This document shows, one piece after another, positions 1 through 6,728 of a stretch of 16,427 nt of DNA; the stretch's first letter is position 1, and the number at the start of each line of letters is the position of its first letter. The position numbers were made by a program, and so were the translations under genes. The stretch covers positions 1-16,427 of the forward strand of contig UQVK01000088.1 in the NCBI GenBank assembly GCA_900544445.1. The letters are read 5' to 3'. Origin of the DNA: an uncultured Lachnospiraceae bacterium. GTDB lineage: Bacteria; Bacillota; Clostridia; Lachnospirales; Lachnospiraceae. The notes under the pieces were generated by a model, which saw nothing but the letters and a program-made list of their open reading frames with translations, was not told the DNA's origin and made no database searches.

Positions 1-3
1 GTT

Positions 4-168
4 TTAACTCTCATACTGTCGACAAAACTCTATGATTTTTAGATATTCTATTATTTCATTTCCCAGCACATCTGTTTTTTCTAAATATAAAAGTTTACAG
101 ACTCTTTCATTTCCATATTCAAAAACTTCTGCAGTATTGCCTTTACCCACTGATTTTATTTCCTGCAT
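4..168 (-). pseudogene. N-terminal fragment of an aminoglycoside-phosphotransferase-like kinase
   Basis: A 54-residue reading frame starts at ATG 168 behind a good ribosome binding site (GAGGTGA) and ends at TAA 4-6. Its start, with VGKGNTAEVFEYGNERVCKL at about residues 7-26, looks like the nucleotide-binding glycine loop and the following Lys-bearing strand of APH/choline-kinase-fold phosphotransferases. Full-length members run to about 250-300 residues and carry HGD and DxD catalytic motifs, none of which is present, so the product cannot be an active kinase. The stop of the upstream Cys-rich frame (178) lies about 10 bases before this start, which suggests an old two-gene operon. The family is inferred from the short loop pattern alone. 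Truncation could come from a point stop or frameshift just before the window edge, and sequence left of the window may hold the rest. Confidence 0.55.
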
Positions 169-177
169 ACCATCACC

Positions 178-374
178 TCATTGTGAAAGCTCCAGTTGAT
201 TACTTTTATTCACATACTTTATTTGATAATCAGAAATCTCTTTGCATGGGTATTCCGGACATTCGCTGCGGAAAGAAACATGATGCTCCTTACAGCACTT
301 TACGAAAGGACAATCCCTGCAGAGTCCAAATCTGTTATCTGATCGGCCCATTCAGCGTTCCCTTTGTTCTGCAT
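178..374 (-). pseudogene. Cys-rich DUF3795-like zinc-binding protein, one-base frameshift
   Basis: An ATG at 374 with a good ribosome binding site (GAAGGTGA) opens a frame that begins MQNKGNAEWADQIT and dies after 24 codons. The neighbouring frame continues as FGLCRDCPFVKCC, then SECPEYPCKE, and ends at TGA 178-180. The Cys pattern C-x2-C-x4-CC followed by C-x4-C, with the ECPEYPC ending, is typical of small DUF3795-type putative zinc-binding proteins. Adding one base near 330 joins the two frames into a protein of about 65 residues, which suggests a one-base deletion. An alternative is that the intact 57-residue frame from ATG 351 is itself translated. It sits immediately before the truncated kinase gene, so both appear to belong to a decaying AT-rich operon. 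The family call rests on Cys spacing only. Confidence 0.5.
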
Positions 375-535
375 AAAATCACCTTCTAATTCAGTTTTCT
401 TCTGGCAGTGTGCAATGATATCAAAAGAGTCTGATTATATAAAATATAACATGTAAATACTGACTTTTCTACTGGTTTCTCCCTCATCCGAACAGCCCCA
501 AATGATGCTTCCGGCCTTTCAAGACAATCATGATA

Positions 536-704
536 TACGGTTCCAAACTCAATTTTGAAAGTTTAGTCCGCAGGCATTTATATGATTGTACGGACGAGTA
601 ATGGTTTTTTTCAATCTGAACCGTAGCCATTCTCATATTCATACGGTTAAAATCGGAAATTGATGATCTTAAACCGTAGTATCACACTTTTTTGTACGGT
701 TCAA
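536..704. repeat. Alternating inverted ACGGTT repeat cluster in a gene-free stretch
   Basis: The stretch from about 375 to 710 has no supportable gene. It holds TACGGTTC at 536, TGAACCGTA at 617, TACGGTTAA at 642, TTAAACCGTA at 669 and TACGGTTCAA at 695. The last four alternate in orientation with start-to-start distances of 25, 27 and 26 bases. Copies 617/642 and 669/695 each form a 7-10 bp stem with a 16-base loop. A related pair GTCCG (566) and CGGAC (591) forms another stem with a 20-base loop. No stem is followed by a clear T-run, so these are not obvious intrinsic terminators. They could be tandem operators or an RNA fold. Confidence 0.6.
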
Positions 705-710
705 AAGAGA

Positions 711-845
711 TTATTTTAATTTTAAATGGTACTGCGGACACTGATTTGCCAGTTTTTTGGATTTCCGGTCGATGATACATTCCGGATGTATTATGATTGC
801 CGCCCAGAACGCCCCGGCTCCGCATACTCCAAAACAGACTTTCAT
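711..845 (-). CDS. Possible 44-residue Cys-containing membrane peptide
   Basis: An open frame runs from ATG 845 to TAA 711-713 and encodes a 44-residue peptide starting MKVCFGVCGAGAFW. This start is preferred because AAAAGG lies six bases upstream of it; ATGs at 851 and 860 are in the same frame. Residues 3-23 are hydrophobic enough for one membrane segment. The tail is hydrophilic and Lys-rich and ends near PQYHLKLK, with Cys at positions 4, 8, 24 and 36. The frame extends further upstream into DNA antisense to niaR, so openness alone proves little. I do not recognise a family. It would be transcribed away from niaR. It may be a real small protein or a chance frame. Confidence 0.3.
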   Translation of the reverse strand: MKVCFGVCGAGAFWAAIIIHPECIIDRKSKKLANQCPQYHLKLK

Positions 846-887
846 CCGCATCCTTTTCATGCTATACTGATCCATAGCAAAAATTCC

Positions 888-924
888 ATGCCGCCCCGAC
901 GGCGGCCGAAGAAGGAGGAAGTGA
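888..924 (+). promoter_or_regulatory. GC hairpin joined to the niaR Shine-Dalgarno
   Basis: ATGCCGCC at 888 is followed by a five-base loop and GGCGGC (901-906), giving a 6-bp all-GC stem, then CGAAG and the ribosome binding site AAGGAGG at 912-918, six bases before the ATG at 925. The hairpin base is only five bases from the SD. A near-identical element (ATGCCGCC, loop, ACGGCGGC, GAA, AAGGAG) sits before pheS at 12882-12909 on the other strand. A weak promoter-like TATACT lies upstream at 863-868. Confidence 0.6.
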
Positions 925-1440
925 ATGGATGGACAGACGCGCAGAGAACAGATATTGAAAATGCTTGCAGAAAGTGAACAGCCCTTATCCGGTTCCGCGC
1001 TGGCGCAGCAGCTGGGCGTCAGCCGCCAGATCATCGTCTCCGACATCGCCCTGCTGCGTGCCGCAAACCGGGACATCATGGCCACCGCCAGAGGATATCT
1101 CCTCTATTCTCCTCCTGTTCCCCGCTGCAGCCGCTGTTTTATGGTTTCCCACACAGATGAACAGATGGAGGACGAGCTGAACACCATCGTGGATCTGGGC
1201 GGGAGGGTATTGGATGTTCTGATCCCGCACCCCATATACGGAACCATCCGGGCTGATCTGGTGCTCTCCTGCCGTCAGGATGTTGCCGCGTTCATGCAGC
1301 GGCTTCATACCTGTCACACGAAGCCGCTCTGCACGCTGACGGACGGGGTTCATTATCATACCGTGGAAGCGGCGGATGAGAAAATTCTGGATTCCATCGA
1401 AAAAGCGCTTTTTTCCAAAAAATACTTGCTCACGCCCTGA
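925..1440 (+). CDS. niaR: NiaR-type transcriptional repressor (HTH plus 3H domain)
   Basis: This is a 171-residue protein of the usual length for NiaR/YrxA, the niacin-responsive repressor of NAD biosynthesis and niacin uptake genes. Residues 5-60 form a winged helix-turn-helix (REQILKML, then LAQQLGVSRQIIVSDIALLR). Residues 70-165 are the 3H ligand-binding domain. The four metal-ligand positions known from the Thermotoga maritima protein appear conserved as His76, Glu84 (eight residues on), His143 and His145 (the HYH of GVHYHTV). Further histidines are His102, His128 and His131. The ATG at 925 has an AAGGAGG six bases upstream. A promoter and palindromic operator follow immediately downstream, before a membrane transporter gene, which points to that gene as the regulatory target. 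A paralogous 3H regulator with another effector is possible but less likely. Confidence 0.88.
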   Translation: MDGQTRREQILKMLAESEQPLSGSALAQQLGVSRQIIVSDIALLRAANRDIMATARGYLLYSPPVPRCSRCFMVSHTDEQMEDELNTIVDLGGRVLDVLIPHPIYGTIRADLVLSCRQDVAAFMQRLHTCHTKPLCTLTDGVHYHTVEAADEKILDSIEKALFSKKYLLTP

Positions 1441-1454
1441 TGATATGATATGTT
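1426..1454 (+). promoter_or_regulatory. Predicted sigma-A promoter of the EIIC-like transporter
   Basis: TTGCTC at 1426-1431 and TATGTT at 1449-1454 are separated by 17 bases. The -35 lies inside the last codons of niaR. The predicted start site would fall next to the palindrome at 1466-1487, a classic repression layout. Both boxes are imperfect matches (four of six each). Confidence 0.45.
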
Positions 1455-1465
1455 TTGCTGTATGG

Positions 1466-1487
1466 TGACAAGACACCTGTCATGTCA
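1466..1487 (+). promoter_or_regulatory. Palindromic operator, probable NiaR binding site
   Basis: The 22 bases have the form TGACA-N-GACA-NN-TGTC-N-TGTCA, a perfectly symmetrical inverted repeat apart from three central or spacer positions. It lies between niaR and the transporter, just downstream of a predicted -10 box and 26 bases before the transporter start. Its GACA/TGTC composition fits what I recall of NiaR operators, and the adjacent gene encodes NiaR. No similar site was seen in front of niaR itself. Confidence 0.7.
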
Positions 1488-1513
1488 TATCAGATTACAG
1501 AATGGGGATTATC

Positions 1514-2581
1514 ATGGAAAAAGTGAAAAAGCTGTGCAACCGGATTTTTATCGAGGGCCTTTCTGGAATGGCCCAGGGGCTCTTTGCCACCCTGCTGGTG
1601 GGAACCATACTGGAACAGATCGGCGGTCTCATCGGCGGAACCATAGGCGGATATCTTATCGTCATTGCCACGGTGGCCAAGAAGCTGACCGGCGCGGGAA
1701 TCGGGATGGGCGTTGCGGCCCGTTTCAGGCAGGGAGCTCTCGTGTCCGTTTCCGCTGCGGCGGCGGGCATGATCGGGGCCTATGCAAAGGAAATCACCGC
1801 AGGAGAGCTGCTTGCGGACGGGGTGTTTACATTGACCGGCGTGGGGGAACCTCTCGGGGCTTTCGTGGCGGCTTATCTGGCGGTAGAACTGGGCGGTCTG
1901 GTCGCCGGAAAAACCAGGGTGGATATTCTGGTGACGCCGATCACCACCCTATGTGTGGGCGCGGCAGCCGGACTTTCCGTCGGCGTTCCGATCTCCGCCT
2001 TTATGACCCGGATCGGGGAACTGATCAACTGGGGAGCCGTCCAGCAACCCTTCTGGGCCGGAATCATCGTATCCGTTCTCATGGGAATCGCCCTGACGCT
2101 GCCGATCAGTTCGGCGGCCATCGGAATTTCCTTAAACTTAGGCGGCATTGCCGCCGGAGCCGCTGCGGTGGGCTGCGCTTCCAATATGATCGGCTTTGCC
2201 GTCGCTTCCTTCCGGGAGAACGGAATCGGCGGGCTTGCCGCGCAGGGGCTCGGCACTTCCATGCTGCAGATGCCGAATATCATCCGCAGGCCGGTCATCT
2301 GGCTTCCTGCCATTGTAACCAGCGCCATTCTCGGCCCAATTTCCACCTGCCTTTTTTCCATGCCGAACAACGCCACAGGTTCCGGCATGGGAACCTGCGG
2401 CCTGGTGGGTCAGATCATGGCGTTTCAGACCATGACGCAGAGCGGGTATTCCGTTCCTTCCGCCCTGATTCTGATTCTTTTCATGCATATTCTGCTGCCC
2501 GGACTGCTTGCGTTTGTGATTTCAGAATTCATGCGCAGATATGGCTGGATCCGGCAAGGGGACATGAAGCTGGACATCTGA
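1514..2581 (+). CDS. PTS EIIC-like (PfoR-type) membrane protein, candidate niacin transporter
   Basis: A 355-residue, highly hydrophobic protein, rich in Gly and Ala and with many predicted membrane spans, belongs by appearance to the PTS_EIIC_2/PfoR-like family. Recognisable stretches are FIEGLSGMAQGLFATLLVGT near the start and NNATGSGMGTCGLVGQIMAF near residues 280-300. There is no fused or neighbouring EIIA, EIIB or HPr, so sugar phosphorylation through a PTS chain is doubtful. ATG 1514 is chosen because GGGG lies seven bases upstream; an in-frame ATG at 1502 adds only four residues. The gene follows niaR and a palindromic operator, so I infer niacin or a related NAD precursor as substrate. 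The substrate is not shown by the protein sequence. The gene ends convergently with the ABC exporter operon. Confidence 0.75.
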   Translation: MEKVKKLCNRIFIEGLSGMAQGLFATLLVGTILEQIGGLIGGTIGGYLIVIATVAKKLTGAGIGMGVAARFRQGALVSVSAAAAGMIGAYAKEITAGELLADGVFTLTGVGEPLGAFVAAYLAVELGGLVAGKTRVDILVTPITTLCVGAAAGLSVGVPISAFMTRIGELINWGAVQQPFWAGIIVSVLMGIALTLPISSAAIGISLNLGGIAAGAAAVGCASNMIGFAVASFRENGIGGLAAQGLGTSMLQMPNIIRRPVIWLPAIVTSAILGPISTCLFSMPNNATGSGMGTCGLVGQIMAFQTMTQSGYSVPSALILILFMHILLPGLLAFVISEFMRRYGWIRQGDMKLDI

Positions 2582-2621
2582 GCGGCATACGGGCCTCTGC
2601 GCAGGCTGCAAAAAACGGGCT

Positions 2622-4394
2622 TCATCCCGCAATCCCCATCTGCGTCCTGTACATCTTCGCATAGCTTCCGTCCAGCCGCATCAGCTCTTCATGGCTTCCC
2701 TTTTCCACAATTTTTCCGTTTTCAATCAGTAAAATCAGATCACAGTCCCGGATGGTGGACAGCCGGTGGGCGATGAGGAAGGAGGTCCGCCCGCTGGCGG
2801 CGGCATCCATTGCCCGGCGGATGTGCTGTTCCGTCACCGTGTCCACGGAGCTGGTGGCCTCGTCCAGAATCAGGATGGGCGCATCGGAAAGAAGGGCCCT
2901 TGCGATGGTGAGAAGCTGCCGCTCTCCCTGGCTCAGCTCAGCACCGCCCTGCGTCAGCACGGTGTCATAGCCCTGCGGCAGCCTGCGGATAAAGGCGTCG
3001 GCTCCGGCCTGCACGGCGGCTTCCCGGATCTTTTCAAAGGGCACGTTTTCCTTTCCGTAGCTGATGTTGTTCCGGATGCTCTCCCCGAACAGGGCGGTAT
3101 CCTGAAGCACCACGCCGAAGGCCGACCGCAGATCCGCCATCCGGTAATCCCGCAGGTCATGTCCGTCCAGCAGAATGGCTCCCTCCTGCACGTCGTAGAA
3201 ACGGGTCAGCAGGTTGATGAGGGTGGTCTTTCCGGCTCCGGTAGGCCCCACCACCGCCACTCTGGTACCGGCCGGAATGTACAGGCTCACATCCTTCAGC
3301 ACGGGTTCCTCCGGACGGTAGCCGAAGGTGACATGCTCCAGCCGGATCTCGCCTTTTGGATGGTCAAGCGGCAGCGCATCCGGACGGTCTGCAGGCTCCG
3401 GCTCCTCATCAAATATCTCAAAAATCCGTTCCGCGCCTGCCACCGCGGTCTGGAAATTATTGTAGATATTCGCGATGTCCACAAAAGGCCTTGTGAACTG
3501 TCTGGAATACAGAAGGAAGCTGGAAATGGTTCCCACGGAAAGCTGTCCTGCAGCAGCCATCAATCCGCTCACAATGGCGATGAGCACGTAGTTTATATTG
3601 TTGATCACGTTGGTGATCGGCATCAGGTAGCCCGACCAGATCTGCGCTCTGGTTGCCACACGGCAGAATGCCTCGTTCTTTTCCGCAAAGTCCTCCACCA
3701 TGTTCTCCTCCTGGCAGAACGCCTTGACAATCCGCAGTCCGGAAATGCTCTCCTCCACCTGGCCGTTCAGACTGCCGAGAAGGGCCTGCTGCTGCCGGAA
3801 CAGCTTTCTCGTGTGCTTTGTCACCGTCCGGGTCAGAAGGAAAATCATGGCCACGGCAATGAGCGCCACTCCGGTGAGCAGCACATTGGAAAAGAGCATG
3901 GCAAAGAAAATCCCGATGATGGTAAAGCCGTACATCATCAGCTGGGTGAGAGAATCGGAAATGGTGGTGCTGATGTTGTCCACGTCGTTGGTCAGACGGC
4001 TCATCAGCTCCCCGTGCTGTCTTGCGTCAAAAAAGGAAAGGGGCAGCTCTTTCATTTTCCCGAACAGACTGGTGCGGATATGGTAAATCATCCGCTGCCC
4101 CGCTGCCGCCATCAGAAACTGCTGAAGGAAACGGACCAGCCAGTCGCCCAGATACAGGCCCGCAAGAAACGCGATTAACGCCGCACAGGGGCTCCCCTCA
4201 TTGATGCGGTTCACCGCCTGCCCGATCAGGAGCGGGGAAAGGATGGCGGAACCGGACGCCAGAGCGGAGCATACGAAAACCGATCCAAGTCCCTGTCTGT
4301 GCCCTTTGGTCAGCTTCCAGAGACGAAGAAGGGTTCCCTTCATGTTTTTCGGCTTCACGCCCGGCATTCCCCGCTTCAGTTTGTATTCGCTCAT
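2622..4394 (-). CDS. ABC exporter half-transporter, canonical ATPase subunit (YfiC/MdlB-like)
   Basis: A 590-residue fusion of an N-terminal six-helix ABC exporter membrane domain (about residues 35-320) and a C-terminal ATPase domain (about 350-585). The nucleotide-binding motifs are intact: Walker A GPTGAGKTT at 383-391, Q-loop Gln431, Walker B ILILDE at 507-512 with catalytic Glu512, D-loop SSVD, and switch His543. The signature is the variant LSQGE (487-491) instead of LSGGQ. This pattern matches the catalytic partner in heterodimeric exporters of the TM287/288, LmrCD and BmrCD kind. Its start is two bases after the stop of the upstream half-transporter, with GGGAGG as ribosome binding site, so the two are translationally linked. 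It is likely a multidrug or lipid-type exporter; the substrate cannot be told. Confidence 0.9.
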   Translation of the reverse strand: MSEYKLKRGMPGVKPKNMKGTLLRLWKLTKGHRQGLGSVFVCSALASGSAILSPLLIGQAVNRINEGSPCAALIAFLAGLYLGDWLVRFLQQFLMAAAGQRMIYHIRTSLFGKMKELPLSFFDARQHGELMSRLTNDVDNISTTISDSLTQLMMYGFTIIGIFFAMLFSNVLLTGVALIAVAMIFLLTRTVTKHTRKLFRQQQALLGSLNGQVEESISGLRIVKAFCQEENMVEDFAEKNEAFCRVATRAQIWSGYLMPITNVINNINYVLIAIVSGLMAAAGQLSVGTISSFLLYSRQFTRPFVDIANIYNNFQTAVAGAERIFEIFDEEPEPADRPDALPLDHPKGEIRLEHVTFGYRPEEPVLKDVSLYIPAGTRVAVVGPTGAGKTTLINLLTRFYDVQEGAILLDGHDLRDYRMADLRSAFGVVLQDTALFGESIRNNISYGKENVPFEKIREAAVQAGADAFIRRLPQGYDTVLTQGGAELSQGERQLLTIARALLSDAPILILDEATSSVDTVTEQHIRRAMDAAASGRTSFLIAHRLSTIRDCDLILLIENGKIVEKGSHEELMRLDGSYAKMYRTQMGIAG

Positions 4395-4396
4395 GC

Positions 4397-6124
4397 TTAC
4401 CTCCCTGCCGGAGCGCCTGCTGCTCCGATCTGTGACTCATAAATGGCCCGGTATACCGCACACTGCTCCAGCAGCTCAGAATGGCTTCCAAAGCCCTTCA
4501 CCCTGCCGTCCTCCAGACACAGAATCCGGTCGGCGCGCATCACGGTGGAAATCCGCTGGCTGATCAGCAGCACGGTCATGTCCGCCGTTTCCTGCCGGAT
4601 TCCCTGCAGAACCCGCGCTTCCGTGTTCGCGTCCAGCGCGCTGGTGCAGTCGTCCAGAATCAGAATCCGGGGTTTTCTCACCAGCGCCCTGGCGATGGAA
4701 AGCCGCTGCTTCTGGCCGCCGGACAGGTTCACGCCGCCCTGACTTAAATCCGTCTCATAACCGTTCGGGAAAGCGGAGACAAATTCATTCGCACAGGCGA
4801 TGCAGGCCGCTTTTTTCACGTCCTCCTCCGACGCCCTCTCGTCTCCCCAGCGCAGATTTTCCAGAATGCTTCCCGAAAAAAGAAGGGCCTTCTGCGGCAC
4901 CACGGCGATGGCCCGCCGCAGCCGCCCGGGATCGATTTCCCTCACATCGGTTCCGTCGATTTTCACCCGGCCGGATGTGGCGTCATAAAACCGGGGCACC
5001 AGATCCATCAGGGTGGATTTTCCCGACCCGGTGGGACCAATGATGCCGATGGTCTCTCCCGCTTCTGCCTGAAAACTCACGTCCTCCACTGCGGGCCGCG
5101 ACGTGGAAGCGTAAGTGAAGGAAATCCGTTCAAAGGTCACCTGCCCCCGGATATCAGCCGGACCGGCTCCCCGTTCCGGCAGCTCCTGCACGGGCTTCTC
5201 TTTCAGTACCTCCTCCACGCGGGCGGAGGAAGCCAGCGCCCGCACCGCCATATTCAGGATATTGGACACCATGCCCAGAGAAAAGAGCACCTGGGTCATA
5301 TAATTGACGGAGGCCATCAGCCTGCCGATCTCTCCCCCATTACCCGTCTGGGAAATCCACAGAAGAACCACGATCCCCAGATTCACCGTCAGGTTGATGA
5401 GCGGGCCGAACACCGCCATAATGCGCATGGCGGATACTCCCGCCTGCGCGAAATCTCCCGCAGCGTCCGCAAATTTTTCCTCCTCCCGCTCCTCCGCCCG
5501 AAAAGCCTTTACCACACGGATGGAGGACAGAAACTCCCGGCTCACCGCGTTGAGCCGGTCCAGCTTCCTCTGCAAAATTCCGAATCTGGGATACCCCAGC
5601 TTCATGTTTCCCGCGATGAGGAACGCGGAAATCAGCAGAATCGCCACAATCATGGGAAGCTGCTGCGGGGTCTGCACGATGATCAGGACGATGGCTCCCA
5701 CACAGGTGATAGGCGCTTTCATCATGATCCGCATACAGCCGTTTAGGAAATTCTGGATCTGCGTCACGTCATTGGTGATTCTCGTGATGATGGAGGAAGG
5801 CTGCAGCCGGTCAATATTTTCAAAGGACAGGGTCTGTACCTTCTCATAGATTTCCATGCGCATTTCCTTCCCGATCAGCTGCGAGGTTCTGCTGGCATAG
5901 ATATTGCGCATAACCGCCCCGAACGCTCCCAGCGCGGCGATTCCAAGCATGATTCCGCCGTAAAAAAGGATCTGCCTCACATCCCGCTTCGCCACTCCCT
6001 CATCCACGATAAAGGACATAAAGGTGGGCTGCAGCAGATCCGCAAGGGTTTCAATGGTCAGAAAAAAGATCGCCGTCAGGAACATCCCCAGATGCCTGCG
6101 GACATATCTTAACATCAGCTTCAT
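4397..6124 (-). CDS. ABC exporter half-transporter, degenerate ATPase subunit (YfiB/MdlA-like)
   Basis: A 575-residue half-transporter with a membrane domain (about residues 10-300) and an ATPase domain (about 328-570). Walker A GPTGSGKST is at 363-371, Q-loop Gln411 and the signature LSGGQ at 467-471. Two catalytic residues are changed: the Walker B sequence ILILDD carries Asp492 where Glu is usual, and the switch His is Gln523 (LLISQRIST). Its partner supplies the variant LSQGE signature, so the ATP site built from this Walker A/B would be the non-hydrolysing degenerate site seen in heterodimeric ABC exporters. The start codon overlaps the stop of the MarR gene by four bases (ATGA), so regulator and exporter are made from one operon. 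The substrate is unknown, but MarR control suggests a toxic compound. Confidence 0.9.
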   Translation of the reverse strand: MKLMLRYVRRHLGMFLTAIFFLTIETLADLLQPTFMSFIVDEGVAKRDVRQILFYGGIMLGIAALGAFGAVMRNIYASRTSQLIGKEMRMEIYEKVQTLSFENIDRLQPSSIITRITNDVTQIQNFLNGCMRIMMKAPITCVGAIVLIIVQTPQQLPMIVAILLISAFLIAGNMKLGYPRFGILQRKLDRLNAVSREFLSSIRVVKAFRAEEREEEKFADAAGDFAQAGVSAMRIMAVFGPLINLTVNLGIVVLLWISQTGNGGEIGRLMASVNYMTQVLFSLGMVSNILNMAVRALASSARVEEVLKEKPVQELPERGAGPADIRGQVTFERISFTYASTSRPAVEDVSFQAEAGETIGIIGPTGSGKSTLMDLVPRFYDATSGRVKIDGTDVREIDPGRLRRAIAVVPQKALLFSGSILENLRWGDERASEEDVKKAACIACANEFVSAFPNGYETDLSQGGVNLSGGQKQRLSIARALVRKPRILILDDCTSALDANTEARVLQGIRQETADMTVLLISQRISTVMRADRILCLEDGRVKGFGSHSELLEQCAVYRAIYESQIGAAGAPAGR

Positions 6125-6555
6125 TTGATGCCCTCCCCCTGTTTCGCTTCATCAGCGGCCCAGGCATCCGCCAGCTTCTCCAGGAGAGGATACAGCTGTT
6201 CCTTTTCCTCCCCGGTCAGGATTCCGAACAGCTCATCCGCCATCCGCTCCCTTTCCTGCCTGGCTTCCACCGCCGCCTGTTCTCCCTCCGGCGTCAGCAT
6301 GATGTCCAGATTCCGCCGGTCCGAAGCGCTGACCTCCCGGCGGATCAGACCGCTTTTTTCCATATTTTCCAGCTGTTCGCTCAAGGTGGCCGCCCGCCGT
6401 TCCAGAATCCCGGTCAGCTCCTTCTGGCTCATGCGCCCGTTTTCCTGAAGCAAAATCAGAATCCTGCCCTGCCCGCGAAACCGCCTTTTTCTGTGGTACT
6501 GGATATGCGCGCATTTTCGGAATCGATTCAAAAGCATCAGATTTGTGATTTCCAT
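6121..6555 (-). CDS. MarR-family transcriptional regulator
   Basis: A 144-residue protein with a MarR winged helix fold. The recognition region is MSQKELTGILERRAATLSEQ at about 42-61, followed by the conserved wing RREVSASDRRN at 72-82. The C-terminal helices are acidic and would form the dimer interface. ATG 6555 is chosen because GGGAGG lies seven bases upstream; the open frame continues upstream to 6600 without a ribosome binding site. It is the first gene of a marR-ABC-ABC operon and probably represses that operon, being released by a compound the exporter removes. The inverted repeats around its promoter are the likely operator. Confidence 0.9.
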   Translation of the reverse strand: MEITNLMLLNRFRKCAHIQYHRKRRFRGQGRILILLQENGRMSQKELTGILERRAATLSEQLENMEKSGLIRREVSASDRRNLDIMLTPEGEQAAVEARQERERMADELFGILTGEEKEQLYPLLEKLADAWAADEAKQGEGIK

Positions 6556-6599
6556 CGTTACCTCCCTATCAGAACGCCTTTTGCAGACGGGCCCGGCCA

Positions 6600-6673
6600 A
6601 ATAATCAGGTCCCTTAACATCTCTGTTTACAGTCTACGCCGCTGTATAAAAAATGTCAAGGGACCTGATTATT
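6600..6673. promoter_or_regulatory. Inverted repeat pair flanking the marR promoter, probable MarR operator
   Basis: AATAATCAGGTCCCTT at 6600-6615 has a perfect inverted copy at 6658-6673. With one mismatch the match extends to 21 bases (6600-6620 against 6653-6673). One copy covers the -35 box of the marR promoter; the other lies just past its -10 in the transcribed leader. Both are also upstream of the divergent acetyltransferase gene, so a dimer on each copy could control both directions. Confidence 0.75.
6631..6659 (-). promoter_or_regulatory. Promoter of the marR-ABC exporter operon
   Basis: On the minus strand a perfect TTGACA -35 (6654-6659) and a TAGACT -10 (6631-6636) are separated by 17 bases. 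The -35 sits inside one copy of the 21-base inverted repeat. Confidence 0.75.
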
Positions 6674-6696
6674 CTGTGGAAGCGAAGAACGATCTG

Positions 6697-6705
6697 TGGT
6701 ACAAT
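6697..6705 (+). promoter_or_regulatory. Extended -10 promoter for the acetyltransferase gene
   Basis: TGGTACAAT is an extended -10 box (TGn-TACAAT) 24 bases before the start codon at 6729. No good -35 is seen at the proper distance. The marR inverted repeat ends 23 bases upstream. Confidence 0.45.
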
Positions 6706-6728
6706 GATTGCGAGAAAGGACAAACGAC

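Noticed and set aside
183..389. 68-codon plus-strand frame
   Set aside because: It is antisense to the Cys-rich frame, which has a clear family-like Cys pattern and a ribosome binding site.
1400..1416. AAAAAGCGCTTTTTT palindrome near the end of niaR as a terminator
   Set aside because: It has no room for a loop, lies inside coding sequence, and is followed by the -35 region of the next gene.
2582..2621. Bidirectional terminator between the EIIC-like gene and the ABC operon
   Set aside because: Only a short GCCT/AGGC stem is present, and no T-run follows in either direction.
1450..2664. Plus-strand frame of 404 codons overlapping the EIIC-like gene
   Set aside because: It is an out-of-frame shadow rich in Arg and Gly; the EIIC frame has a proper membrane-protein sequence and ribosome binding site.
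2766..4178. Long plus-strand open frame of 470 codons
   Set aside because: It is exactly antisense to the ABC exporter gene, has a low-complexity His/Gly-rich translation, no ribosome binding site and no recognisable domain.
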